From assembly GCA_036244855.1 (NCBI GenBank), contig BQKZ01008642.1, forward strand, positions 1,684 to 19,137: a DNA stretch of 17,454 nucleotides. The letters are read 5' to 3'. The position numbers and the translations under genes are program-made. The notes below the pieces were generated by a model. That model worked only from the letters and a program-made list of their open reading frames with translations, was not told the DNA's origin and did not search any database. Numbering within the stretch: the stretch's first letter is position 1; the number at the start of each line of letters is the position of its first letter. The DNA comes from Temnopleurus reevesii. Its lineage: Eukaryota; Echinodermata; Echinoidea; Temnopleuroida; Temnopleuridae. Below are positions 7,763-16,434 of this stretch, in pieces.

Positions 7763-7800
7763 CTGTCTCTTATACACATCTAGATGTGTATAAGAGACAG
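7763..7800. other. Second Nextera mate-pair junction (inverted Tn5 mosaic ends)
   Basis: Same 38 bp as 4969-5006, again directly after GAGAGT and before GTAGTGATG. Recurrence with identical flanks shows that the same circular molecule was traversed more than once. Confidence 0.97.
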
Positions 7801-7884
7801 GTAGTGATGATGATGATGATGATGGTGATGAAGTTGATGATGGTGATGATGATGATGATGATGATGGTGATGAGGATGATGATT

Positions 7885-7940
<56 letters not shown>

Positions 7941-8471
7941 ATGGAGGAGGAGGAGGAAGAGGAGGTCAAGGAGGAGGAGGAGCATGAGCATGAAGATGTG
8001 ATGGTGGTGGTGGTGGTGGTGGTGGTAGTGGTGATGGTGATGGTGATGGTTGTGGTGGTTGTGGTGGTGGTGATGATGAGGATGATGATGATGATGATGG
8101 TGTTGGTGGTGTGGTGATGATTGTGATGGTGATTCTGATTATGATCATAATAGTTGCAATTGTGATTGAAGGTTAGAAATTTGCTCAGTTTATTTGTCAA
8201 ATGACCGGCACAGGCAGCCAGGACTTTGACCCCAACACAAGCTATGCTTCCAGGGTACACGCCTCCTTTGATTCTATCACTTTGACATGTTATTTTGTAT
8301 TGACTATGTCTATGTAAAAGGAAACAAATGTTTAATTCATTTCTATTTTCTATTCAATTAATATTGAATCAGTTGCTCAGTCTTTCAGATAATTCAGATA
8401 AAAGATGACCTTGGTCTATTGAGGACTTATGATAACAACTCTCTAATATTTTCCTCCATTTTATTTTTTAG

Positions 8472-8601
8472 GTGTCCATATTGCAGGTGCTCGCAGAACA
8501 TCTCCTCTTTGAGGATACCATACGCTTGCAAGCTACTGTTCCAAGAACTCCAGTCAATGAACATTGTACCCAGACTCAAGTTGAAGAAATATACAGAGTG
8601 A
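8472..8601 (+). other. Duplicate of POLR3B terminal exon (unit 3)
   Basis: Identical to 2884-3013 and 5678-5807. This unit runs into natural downstream sequence after 10556. In the true locus there is one terminal exon whose left side is as in unit 1 or upstream DNA and whose right side is as here. Confidence 0.92.
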
Positions 8602-9119
8602 GAGTCTGTGTGAATGAACAATTGTGCCAAGATTACAGTTGATGTGCAGATTATTTAGGAAGAGTTTGCAGCTATGAACAGTGCAGTAAGACTCAACCTG
8701 CAAAAAAAATGCAGAATGATATTCAAGAATTTGTTCCTATGAACATCAGACTAAGACTGAAGCTGAAGGAATTTCATCTGTGAGCTGCAGGAGGCTTTAT
8801 CTATGATGATTATGCCAAGATTCAAGCAGAGAGCAAATGAGAAATGAGATGCATGAAGTCTATAGACATTGTCCATTGATACAAGTTTAGAAAATGCAAA
8901 GAAAAAATAGATATGAGAGTTCTTTCCCTTGAAAGTTATGACCCGACCTTAGCGGAAAAAATATAATACAGTTATAGAAGACATTTGTTTTTATTGTGCT
9001 CAGTACAGTATGGATGTTTTCATGGAACTTTACATGAAAGGAACACAACAGATTTGCAAGAAGCTCGTAGTCAAACAGGGAAGTTTTATGGCGTTCTTAA
9101 AGGCATTTAGCACTGTGAG

Positions 9120-9318
9120 CAGATGGGATTTTGGATAAAGTAAACAACTTCATTTTAGACATCACAACAGCTAGATACGCACAAAATGATGCATGTTTAA
9201 CATATTTCAGCACAATAAGAGGGAGGGAATATTCTTTTGTAAGTATTTAGATATTGTGAATGCTTAAATGAAGTTGTTTATTTTGTCCAGAAACCTTTGT
9301 CCCTTTTGCTCACAGTGC
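9120..9318. mobile_element. Family C foldback element (unit 3 copy)
   Basis: Exact image of 3532-3730 from the artefactual tandem. Confidence 0.7.
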
Positions 9319-10051
9319 AGTGATCAGAGAAGGCAAACAGATTGAGGGATATCTTTTCAAATAGAATGTGCAAATGACTGAAAGGGAGCGGATGCAAAAG
9401 AACTGGGCAGATCTAGTTATTCATCAAAGATGCGATCTATTCTTCGATTGGCGACCGTAAGCCCCCCCCTTCTTCCAAAGAAAATGTTTGGATGCCCTGA
9501 TCATAATACATAGTTGAGAAGCTAAGAGACTTGTCATTATCCTGGATTTTATCCCCAAAATGTTGACTTGTGTAGACCGGTGAAATTCAACAGAGTGGTT
9601 CAAAACTTGTTAGAAGCCTAATGATTTTAGTCATCACATCCTTTTTCACTTCAGCCAACACAGGAATCATGATGTGGGACTGGTTGATTTAAAGTCCTAA
9701 AGAAGTTCATTTTCTATGAAAATGTATCTGCTTACTGATCTGCCTTTATATGTTTTCTTGCAAACTATGGTACATATTTTTTGTTTAGAGTTTTGACCAG
9801 ATTGTTTTCACCTTTTGTGCAATTCTGTGAACATTAATTTTGCGGTCATTACCAACACGTTATTATGTGTAGCTAAGAAATATATTTCAAACTTTCACTA
9901 TATCTCTTTCTTCCACACACAGTCAAAAGAAATTTTAATTTTTGAGAAAAAAAAGTTTCAAATATTTCAATTAATCCTTCTTTTCAATTTGTTGTTTATT
10001 CAATATTCATGATGAGTGAAAAGAACAAAAACTCTTTCATATCAACAAGTC

Positions 10052-10222
10052 TAAGGGGTGTTGCTGATTTTCAAGTATCAATTGATTGCAAATCAAATAA
10101 TAATCAATGTGTATTTTCATTTGCGCACTGTCTGTGCTTGTAACAAGACTTGTTACTTGTTGTGGCGCTTGTTGATCAACTGCAACTTGCAATTGATTGC
10201 GACTTTGTAGCCACACCCCTTA
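10052..10222. mobile_element. Family B MITE-like element (unit 3 copy)
   Basis: Exact image of 4464-4634 from the artefactual tandem. Confidence 0.7.
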
Positions 10223-10556
10223 AATACACTTGGAAGAAAACGCTTGCTAGCACTCATAAGTTAAAGCTGCATTATGATGAAGAGATTCTGCCATGTGTAT
10301 CAGCTTAAATTATCCTGAAGAGTAAACTTTCTATGAGAAAGAAACTGTTTCAAATTTTGACAGTGCTTTTATTTTGAATAAAAGATATATTTGTATGAAC
10401 GTACATGTGCTTGAAAGTGTTTTTCATTCCCTCCATGTGGTCTTCTTTTCTTCTTGCTTAATTCCATTGCAGAGATGCTAACCATTCCAGAATAATATGC
10501 ACAAGGTCAAAATTTCAATGTGAAATCATGACTTTCAAAAGTGAATGCCTGAGAGT

Positions 10557-11850
10557 ATGGTCATTGTTGTTGTGTGTTGTTGTACTTTCGGCAGCTGTTG
10601 TGTTATTCACTTTAAAATTTCAACATTATGAATATCCTAGAACAGTTGGCATCTCTGCCATTAGCATAAGCATTCACTCCCCCCTCCACCTCTGCCCCTC
10701 CACCTCCCCATCTAGTTATGTGTTACATCTTAAACTTTCCTCCTCTCGCTCCTGGGTTGTGTTTCATAAAGCTGTGCCTACATCTGTTGTACGCAAGATT
10801 CTATGAACGACGGGTGACCTAGTCCAGCTGTGGACTCTGTGGTCTGTTAGCACCAGTCTCTGCATGTATTCCTGCCCTGAGCTCGCAAGCTACACCACAG
10901 AGTCACATACATCCCTCTCATACACAATCCCACTGATTGCAATATCCCCACAAATCGTGATACCCAACGAATCGCGGGGCCGCCTATAATAGGGGAACGT
11001 GAATAGCGGAGTGTATGGGACTCTGTGTGTGTGTGTGTGTTTGTTTGGCTTGTAGGTTGAGGGCAAAAATAAAGCAGAGGTGGCGCGGGCTAGGGAAGTG
11101 CTAACAAAACACAGAACACAAGGGTCTTCAACTAGACTATGGGTGACCCTGTTACAGGTGTGATTCAGTGGCAGCAGTCAGGATTGAGTGCAGGAAAAGG
11201 TTACCAGTAGCTTGAACAGTTGTGCATACATCTGCAAACAGATTTACGCATTGCAAACGGGACTTCAAATTTCGAAAAAAAAATGAAACGGCAGCAAACA
11301 TTATTACCGTATTCCTGCTGCCACTTCATTAATCTTCTCATTCCATTCCCTCCTGCCCTCTTGCTCCATCTATCTTTTTTCTCTCACCATCTCTCCATCC
11401 AGTTCCGTGCTACCACCTCTTCAACTTCCCTCTCACTTTTTTTGATCTGTTCGTCCAATTTTTCTGTTTTTAATCGAAGCAAGATTTTGCTGGCGCAGAT
11501 CAAGTCTTTAAAACTGGTTCTGTCTCCTAAATCTATCCACCTCCCCCAAGCTTACATCCTTATCTGGTTCTTTCTACCTCTGTGATATCATAGTCAATTT
11601 TTCTCTCCCTCTTGCTGTCATCTATCTCTCCTGTCTCTTTTGATGTACACGGACCTCAATCTCATCTTCATTCCTTTATTTTTCCTCTCAAGCTATCTCT
11701 AACCATTTTTGCCCCTTGACTGTGCCATGGGTTTCCTTCTCAAAACAGGGGTACAAAAACAATGCAGACAAAATTCTATTCTCCAAAACATTTTATACAT
11801 CTCGAAGCACTGAAAAGTATATACATGTACACATTATTGACAGGATATAT
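10557..11850. other. Intergenic stretch without a recognisable gene
   Basis: Natural sequence downstream of POLR3B. It holds a CCCCTCCACCTC pyrimidine patch (10679-10710), a fragment resembling the left arm of a GTGTTTCATAAAG foldback repeat (10755-10815), an 11-bp perfect inverted repeat GACTCTGTGGT/ACCACAGAGTC (10833-10843 and 10894-10904), a short (TG)n run at 11024-11040 and CT-rich tracts (11330-11640). The open frames at 10528-10806 and 11220-11585 lack similarity or gene context I can support. Confidence 0.6.
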
Positions 11851-11851
11851 A

Positions 11852-12026
11852 CAGTCAAACCTCATTATAAAGAGCACTGATATAACGAGCTCTCATTATA
11901 ACAAGGTAATTTTCCTGGTCCCATCTCTTTGTATTATATTGTATTTTGGTCCTGATATAACAAGGTTTCAATATAAAGAGGTAATTCCTCTGGTCTCAAC
12001 GACCTCGTTATAACGAGGTTAGACTG
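11852..12026. mobile_element. pogo/Tigger-like MITE with TA target duplication
   Basis: Begins CAGTCAAACCTCATTATAA and ends TTATAACGAGGTTAGACTG, inverted repeats with 2 mismatches in 19, flanked by TA on both sides (11850-11851 and 12027-12028). A CAGT start, a CCTCGTTATAA-type end and TA duplication are typical of pogo/Tigger elements of the Tc1/mariner superfamily. At 175 bp it is non-autonomous. Related ends occur at 12303-12357, 12379-12454 and 12846-12912. Confidence 0.8.
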
Positions 12027-12302
12027 TACAAAGTTTGGTGAAACCATAATATTTTTCTACATGTGACAAAATTAAAAACAAACCAAAAGCCACAATGCAT
12101 GCAATCGGGGTAACAAACTTTTCATCTATGACGATGGATGGGAAAATAATTACCAGTACAGAAAATGGTCACATTATCATTATTAGGGACAATGAATGAG
12201 ATACTCGGAAACTGGGAAACTACCCTTGAATAGTTATAATGAAATGTAAATATATCAGGGCCAATATTTAATAAAATACAAAGAGATGCAATTGGGACTA
12301 TT

Positions 12303-12454
12303 ACTTCCTTATAACGAGAGCCTGTTATATAAGTGCTCTTTATAATGAGGTTGGTCTATAAAACAAGATAGAATTAGCAAAATCAAGTCCTTATAACAAG
12401 GCTTTGCAATATTAGTTTTTTATTAGTGCTATCTTTAATGAGGTTCCACTGTAT
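12303..12454. mobile_element. Two further pogo-like terminal segments
   Basis: The reverse complement of 12303-12357 begins AGACCAACCTCATTATAAAG and matches the first 55 bp of the element at 11852, including AGAGCACT-ATATAAC. The reverse complement of 12379-12454 begins TACAGTGGAACCTCATTAAA with the same organisation. These may be the far ends of longer, nested or decayed elements of the same family, covering about 11850-12455. Confidence 0.65.
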
Positions 12455-12528
12455 CTTGTTTTGAGAGTATTAACAAAATGGAGATTTGGTATAAAGATAT
12501 CTGATAGAACAATATTCCTGATGGAAGC

Positions 12529-12813
12529 ACCGTGGTGTAGTGGTCGTGACTCTCGCCTTTCAACCAGAGGGTCATAGGTTGGAATCTCACCCATGGCGTC
12601 AATTTCCTTCAGCAAGAAATTTATCCACACTGTGCTGCCAGATGAGGTGAATGGGTACCAGGCAGGAATATTTATTCCTTGAAATGCCAAGTGCGCTGGT
12701 GGCTGCCGGGCTAAAGCCAGGGTAATAATAATGTAAAGCGCCTTGAGCACTCAGTAATGAGAGTGGATACGTGCGCTATATAAATTGCATATTATTATTA
12801 TTATTATTATTAA
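12529..12813 (+). mobile_element. tRNA-derived SINE, full-length copy 2
   Basis: A tRNA-like head starts GTGGTGTAGTGGTCGTGAC, with a damaged B box GGTTGGAATCT at 12577-12587 (copy 1 has the perfect GGTTCGAATCC). The shared body follows, then GTAAAGCGCCTTGAGCACTC and GCGCTATATAAATTGCAT, and (ATT)n at 12790-12813. It is the same family as 354-650 in opposite orientation. The open frame on the complementary strand here is a shadow of the SINE. It lies among pogo-like ends, between those at 12379-12454 and 12846-12912. Confidence 0.9.
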
Positions 12814-12845
12814 TATATAGTCTCAGCTTTTTAAAACATTATTAT

Positions 12846-12912
12846 GTCTCATTGATGTAACGAGATTACTGATATAGTTCCTTTTTATTCTGAGTTTCCA
12901 CTGTTCCACTGA
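12846..12912. mobile_element. Decayed pogo-like end
   Basis: Contains GTAACGAGATTACTGATATA and ends TTTCCACTGTT, the reverse complement of a CAGTGGAAACTC end like that at 12454. Only one end is visible. Confidence 0.45.
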
Positions 12913-12953
12913 GTTTCCTCTTGGTGCTTAATCATTTCATTACATGTAAACTA

Positions 12954-13122
12954 GGGTTGTGTTTCCAAAAGATATTCATAGAGATACACACAACTCTATG
13001 TACGACTCGTGACCCTTTCCTACAATCAATGATAACCCCTTGTGCTAAATTGCACCTGGGAATGGGTCACCAGTCATTCACAGGTGCATGCATAAATCTA
13101 AGAAAAACTTTATGAAAGACAA
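12954..13122. repeat. Possible foldback repeat with GTTGTGTTTC ends
   Basis: Left GGTTGTGTTTCCAAAAG and right CTTTATGAAAGACAACA pair at 13 of 17 positions as inverted repeats about 169 bp apart. The style resembles the fragment at 10755-10815. There is no coding potential. Confidence 0.4.
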
Positions 13123-13512
13123 CACAGCTTATCAAAGAAAATGTGCATTACACAAAAGCCAATATTCTTAGCTAAGCTTCGGGAGCAATAACAGGGTTTT
13201 ACAATGGCGCATCCAGTAAAAAAGTTGAAGGGGTCGATGATTACTTGACAAGTAAGAGAAAAAAGGGCATCAATAAGGAGTCTGGACCAAAACTCCCACC
13301 TCCCTGGATGTGCCTATGATCGCAATCAAATAGACTTCTATACCATGATTTCCAAACGATGTCTTCCATACATAGCATTCAACGGTTTATGAAGATCGCT
13401 GACATATTGGTAGTAAGCTTTCACATCAAATTGTCTCTATTTTGCTTTCGACCACGATGCCACTGGCAAGTCTATCAGATCAGTTATTAAGATAAGAAGT
13501 CTGGATGAAGTC

Positions 13513-13533
13513 CTACCCTTGTTCAACAGATGC
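13513..13533 (-). CDS. MZT1: MZT1 exon 3 (terminal, short)
   Basis: On the minus strand an excellent pyrimidine tract (TTTCCTTTCTTTCTTTCCAC) precedes AG at 13535-13534. The next codons give A-S-V-E-Q-G and TAG. Exon 2 ends in phase 0, so the join keeps the frame and yields a protein of 73 residues, against about 82 in human MZT1, whose C-terminal tail is also short and poorly conserved. The choice rests on splice-signal quality and frame; other downstream acceptors cannot be excluded. Confidence 0.6.
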   Translation of the reverse strand, partial: ASVEQG

Positions 13534-13839
13534 CTGTGGAAAGAAAGAAAGGAAAAGAGAAGAAAATATGACTGAATTAAAACTTCAAGGTAGGTATTTA
13601 GGGTGAAAAAATTGAATCTGCAATTCATTTGCCTCAATTTGAACTCTCTATGACATTGTGTTTTATTCACAAACCAAATTTTATAAAAATTACTTCATAA
13701 AGTGTTGAAAATGTACAGTAGACCACTGGTCCCATCATTCACTAGAAAAGCAAAATACATGTAGTGCTCTGTCTTTTTCTGAAACCTTTTTTTATTGTAA
13801 AAACGAACCAAAAAACATGAGAAAACATCCAAATGGCTT

Positions 13840-14007
13840 TTGGGGGTGTTGCTACAAACTGGTGATCAATTGCACTTGCAGTTGATTGGCACGCAACAAC
13901 CAAAATCATTGTTTCATGCGCATCTTTTGCAGACTGCGCGCAAGTGAAAATATGCCTTTCATCTTGTAACTGATTTTCAGTAGATTTCAAGTTTGAACAA
14001 CCCCCTC
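13840..14007 (-). mobile_element. Family B MITE-like element, diverged copy 2
   Basis: In MZT1 intron 2. The ends TTGGGGGTGTTGCTAC and GAACAACCCCCTCA are inverted repeats. In reverse complement it aligns with 4464-4634 through ATTTTCACTTGCGCGC, GATTTT-GTTG and CAATCAACTGCAAGTGCAAT. The two copies differ at many positions, so this insertion is old and independent. Confidence 0.65.
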
Positions 14008-14054
14008 AGAGATACACTTTCGTCCTACACTGGTATCCATTCTTGTGCATATTT

Positions 14055-14267
14055 TATTACACGTATTCAGAGCAAGAACTGATACCAGTCGCTCTCAAAG
14101 TCTTTCTTATCTTGATGAAATACCATCCAGGGCAGTGTTTCACCAAATTGTCCTCTAAGTTAGTTACGAATAACGAGTGATATGCACTCGATCATTCAGT
14201 ACAAGAACTGTTACCAGTCATGTGTAAAGTCATACTTAAAGTCTTTCGTAACTTGATGAAACACCGT
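14055..14267. mobile_element. Family A MITE-like elements: half copy plus full copy 2
   Basis: 14055-14126 matches only the right half of the element at 1116-1283 (GATACCAGTC, AAAGTCTTTCTTATCTTGAT). A complete copy follows at 14132-14267, starting GCAGTGTTTCACCAAATTG and ending CTTGATGAAACACCGT. The full copy is flanked by CCAGG (14127-14131) and CCAAG (14268-14272), again close to CCWGG. Both lie in MZT1 intron 2, and the full copy ends only about 35 bp from the exon 2 donor. Confidence 0.7.
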
Positions 14268-14301
14268 CCAAGACAATCAAATAGTATTTAGATTGGCTTA
14301 C

Positions 14302-14447
14302 ATTATACGTGTTCATCTCCCTCCTGAGTTCTTTGACGACAGACGCCAAGGCTTCAGGGTTGACACCCAGCTCACATAGGTGAACGCAGATGGACAACGT
14401 CTCTGAATCAAGTCCCGTCTCCAGCAGTTCTGATATCTGCTGTACAG
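14302..14447 (-). CDS. MZT1: MZT1 exon 2 (mitotic-spindle organizing protein 1, MOZART1)
   Basis: MZT1 is a very small helical protein that binds the N-terminal regions of gamma-tubulin complex proteins and is needed to recruit and activate the gamma-tubulin ring complex at centrosomes and spindles. This exon contains almost the whole conserved core: [20 protein letters not shown], then [20 protein letters not shown]. This aligns with human MZT1 residues in the [20 protein letters not shown] block and its continuation, diagnostic for MZT1 rather than MZT2. The acceptor is TCATTATCAG (AG at 14449-14448); the donor GTAAGC starts at 14301. The exon is 146 nt, completing one split codon and ending in phase 0. 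Readthrough would add residues from the adjacent MITE, so splicing is more likely. Confidence 0.92.
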
Positions 14448-15146
14448 CTGATAATGACAAGAGAGAAAATAAACTTCATGGTTAGAATTTATGAAATGAA
14501 AACTCAAATCATCTCCGGGTGATATCCATGTACCCAGTCTTTATATTTAGCATTGCATGCATCTCCTAACTTGATAATCTTGCTAAGTATCTTTGTAGAA
14601 CTAACGTTAGAGTAGAAGTAAAAGTAGTCTTGTAATAAAAATCTCTGTCTGGTGCAACATCCCACATTACCCCATTCAAAGTGGTAATTCCAGCTTATAC
14701 TTCTGAAATATAGGGCATGCCGCACATTTGAATGGCACATGACTCAGTCTTTGACGAAAAAAAAATTAAAACTTAGAATCAGATTGTGACAGAAATTAGA
14801 AAAGAAAAGTCCATCAGTCACTTTTTTTCAGTGGCATAAACAAACAAACAAACATAATGTGACAAAAATATGGAATCTTATTGCAGGAAATTAGCATTAA
14901 TATAGATGGAGGGTTGAGGGTCTTAAAATCTCCAATTCAATGATAAATAACGTATTGTTCGGCTAATGAATTAACCCCAGCCTCCCAAGCCATCCTAAGC
15001 GGTGCATCAAATAACTCCACCCCCCTGGGAACGGCAGAAAAATTGACGACGATTTGGCTGGGCCACTGAGCTAGCAAAGTGAAATTTTCAGTAGCATTTC
15101 CCACACGATCAGATCGTTTAATCGTTGATATTTTGTTAATACTCAC

Positions 15147-15201
15147 TGTCTAGTACTTCTCTAGCAGAAGCTACAGATTTGGATCCATTTTTCTCGTCCA
15201 T
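15147..15201 (-). CDS. MZT1: MZT1 exon 1 (start of protein)
   Basis: The ATG is the complement of 15199-15201, and the exon reads MDEKNGSKSVASAREVLD. One base of the next codon is then given before donor GTGAGT (starting 15146). Joined to exon 2 it gives [14 protein letters not shown], colinear with the human segment between its Ala-rich N-terminus and ISRIL. The 18-residue head is shorter and lacks the poly-Ala of the mammalian protein. No upstream in-frame ATG is evident before a stop. Intron 1 (14448-15146) shows no recognisable repeats. Confidence 0.85.
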
Positions 15202-15360
15202 TACGACTGTCACAACAGAATTAGAAAAGTAAAAACGCTTCAAGATTCGTTTTTCGCAGATATCAACTGGATTAATTTAGCTTTGGCGCCCTCTACAGTT
15301 GGATATTGGAAACGCAGCAGCGCTCAATTCAAAATAAACAGCTGAAACTGCCGAAACTGA
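15202..15360 (-). promoter_or_regulatory. MZT1 5' UTR and promoter region with TTTGGCGC site
   Basis: The 160 bp upstream of the MZT1 start contains TTTGGCGCCCTCTAC at 15282-15296. TTTGGCGC fits the E2F consensus TTTSSCGC, which would suit a cell-division gene. GGCGCCCTCTA also resembles the core of a CTCF site in reverse. No clear TATA box at a normal distance is seen. This is motif matching only. Confidence 0.35.
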
Positions 15361-15361
15361 A

Positions 15362-15653
15362 CGCGAATAAGAAGGTAAACATTCGAAATTTTGTGATTCT
15401 TTGGTTTTATTTTATGCATATGATGGAGTTGAGAGAATGCTGTGACTATTTGTATAGCAAACAACACCTTAAACGAGTTTAAATGTAATAGATTTTGTAG
15501 ATAAACCATGCTATATTTCCCTCCTGATGAGGGGAAATGAGCGGGTCGTGAAAAAAATGTGTGCCGGGATCTCGGGACGGGGTGGCCAGTAGATTACCGT
15601 GGTTGCCCACGGCTTGCCCACTACTCTGAACTAACTTCACACGATACTGATTT
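15362..15653. other. Upstream flank of MZT1, nothing recognised
   Basis: Mixed-composition sequence between the MZT1 promoter and the unidentified frame. The minus-strand 112-codon frame at 15479-15817 runs through here, but I recognise no family and it overlaps another open frame. Confidence 0.4.
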
Positions 15654-15830
15654 TCAAGAGTCCCCACCATTCTTTTGACAAAAATTTTGGGCAAACCCGG
15701 AGAATAGCAACCAGATGCGCGCGATGTATTCAATTTGTGTAAAATCCTTAATGGAAACGTGCGGTAGTGCGTCGGCGATGATTTTTGCACCAGATTCGAC
15801 CAACAATTTACAAACATTTGGTAAAGTTGG
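15654..15830 (-). CDS. Possible unidentified exon, protein-like frame
   Basis: Minus-strand frame of 58 codons plus TGA directly after an acceptor-like ACACTTAG. It includes PNVCKLLVESGAKIIADALP and then FTQIEYIARIWLLFSGFAQ. Residue composition is protein-like, with alternating hydrophobic segments, but I recognise no family. A different minus-strand frame is open over the same bases, and no start codon or partner exon is visible. It may be a real terminal exon of a gene further right, or chance. Confidence 0.2.
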   Translation of the reverse strand, partial: PTLPNVCKLLVESGAKIIADALPHVSIKDFTQIEYIARIWLLFSGFAQNFCQKNGGDS

Positions 15831-15960
15831 CTAAGTGTACACTTTTAACATCAAAAGATTCCTCAAAATATTGAAGGAGGGGAAAGAAAATAATATTTAA
15901 AACCATTATTCTGTTTATAAAATGTAATAAAAGTCGCTTTTGGACTTGTTTTGTGGATGG

Positions 15961-16186
15961 CATACCTGCCAACCAGTAAGATTTTATCTTATTCAGTAAG
16001 ATTTTTGGTGGTAAAAACAACAAAATAAGATTTTTTTCACAAAGATTTAGAAAATAATAACAGTATACATGTATGTGTTCTCTTAAATTTGATTGAGAGT
16101 AAGATTTTTTCCTTATTTTTGCATGTAAAATAAGATTTTTGTTATCCAAGAGTAAGATTTTCCAATTTGAAAGGTTGGCAGGTATG
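15961..16186. mobile_element. MITE-like element with 14-bp perfect TIRs (CATACCTGCCAACC) and 6-bp duplication
   Basis: Ends CATACCTGCCAACC (15961-15974) and GGTTGGCAGGTATG (16173-16186) are perfect inverted repeats, flanked by GGATGG on both sides (15955-15960 and 16187-16192). The 226-bp interior has no gene but carries about six copies of TAAGATTTT(T), spaced irregularly and all in the same orientation. The short-TIR structure and the duplication size suggest a hAT-like non-autonomous element, but the superfamily is not certain. Confidence 0.85.
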
Positions 16187-16192
16187 GGATGG

Positions 16193-16430
16193 TTACCTGT
16201 GTGTATTTTGGACTTCTGCCGCCGATGTTTACATGGCGCTCACATGCAATCTGGTCGCTTATTCTCCGAGTCAGCCAAGTTTTGTATTGCTCAGTCTGTG
16301 TGTGTGTACATTTTGTGTACAAGTCTGAGTTGCTTTTAACTTATCGTCGGCACTGCCACTGTCATGACTGTTGTCAGTGATGCCGATGGAGTAGAGCAGA
16401 TTATTTTTTATCCTATTCCTTTTTTAAACT
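16193..16430. other. Gene-free stretch
   Basis: Short GT run at 16299-16309 (TGTGTGTGTGT) and an imperfect TGCCACTGTCATGACTGTTG palindromic patch near 16352-16371. The small plus-strand open frames overlap each other and the MITE end, with no recognisable product. Confidence 0.4.
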
Positions 16431-16434
16431 GTTA

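Larger units (their letters stand above)
2355..10556. repeat. Three-fold tandem repeat, period 2794 bp (assembly artefact)
   Basis: Unit 1 (about 2355-4968), unit 2 (5007-7762) and unit 3 (7801-10556) are identical wherever I compared them, including homopolymers such as the run of eight C at 3873, 6667 and 9461. Full units are 2756 bp, separated by 38-bp Tn5 mosaic-end junctions. Unit 1 lacks a junction on its left and unit 3 lacks one on its right, where natural sequence resumes. This is the expected result of an assembler or gap filler walking repeatedly around a circularised fragment of about 2.8 kb. Confidence 0.93.

Noticed and set aside
2355..10556. Biological segmental triplication of the POLR3B 3' region, or a satellite array
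   Set aside because: Identical units separated by synthetic adaptor, with no divergence, and half-open ends lacking adaptor, fit a library artefact far better.
10528..10806. Secreted or membrane protein frame (MTFKSECLRVWSLLLCVVVL)
   Set aside because: It crosses the artefact boundary at 10556, has no splice or homology support, and ends in a low-complexity Pro/Ser stretch.
14504..14740. Minus-strand 78-codon frame in MZT1 intron 1
   Set aside because: It lies wholly within the intron between convincing MZT1 exons and shows no recognisable domain.
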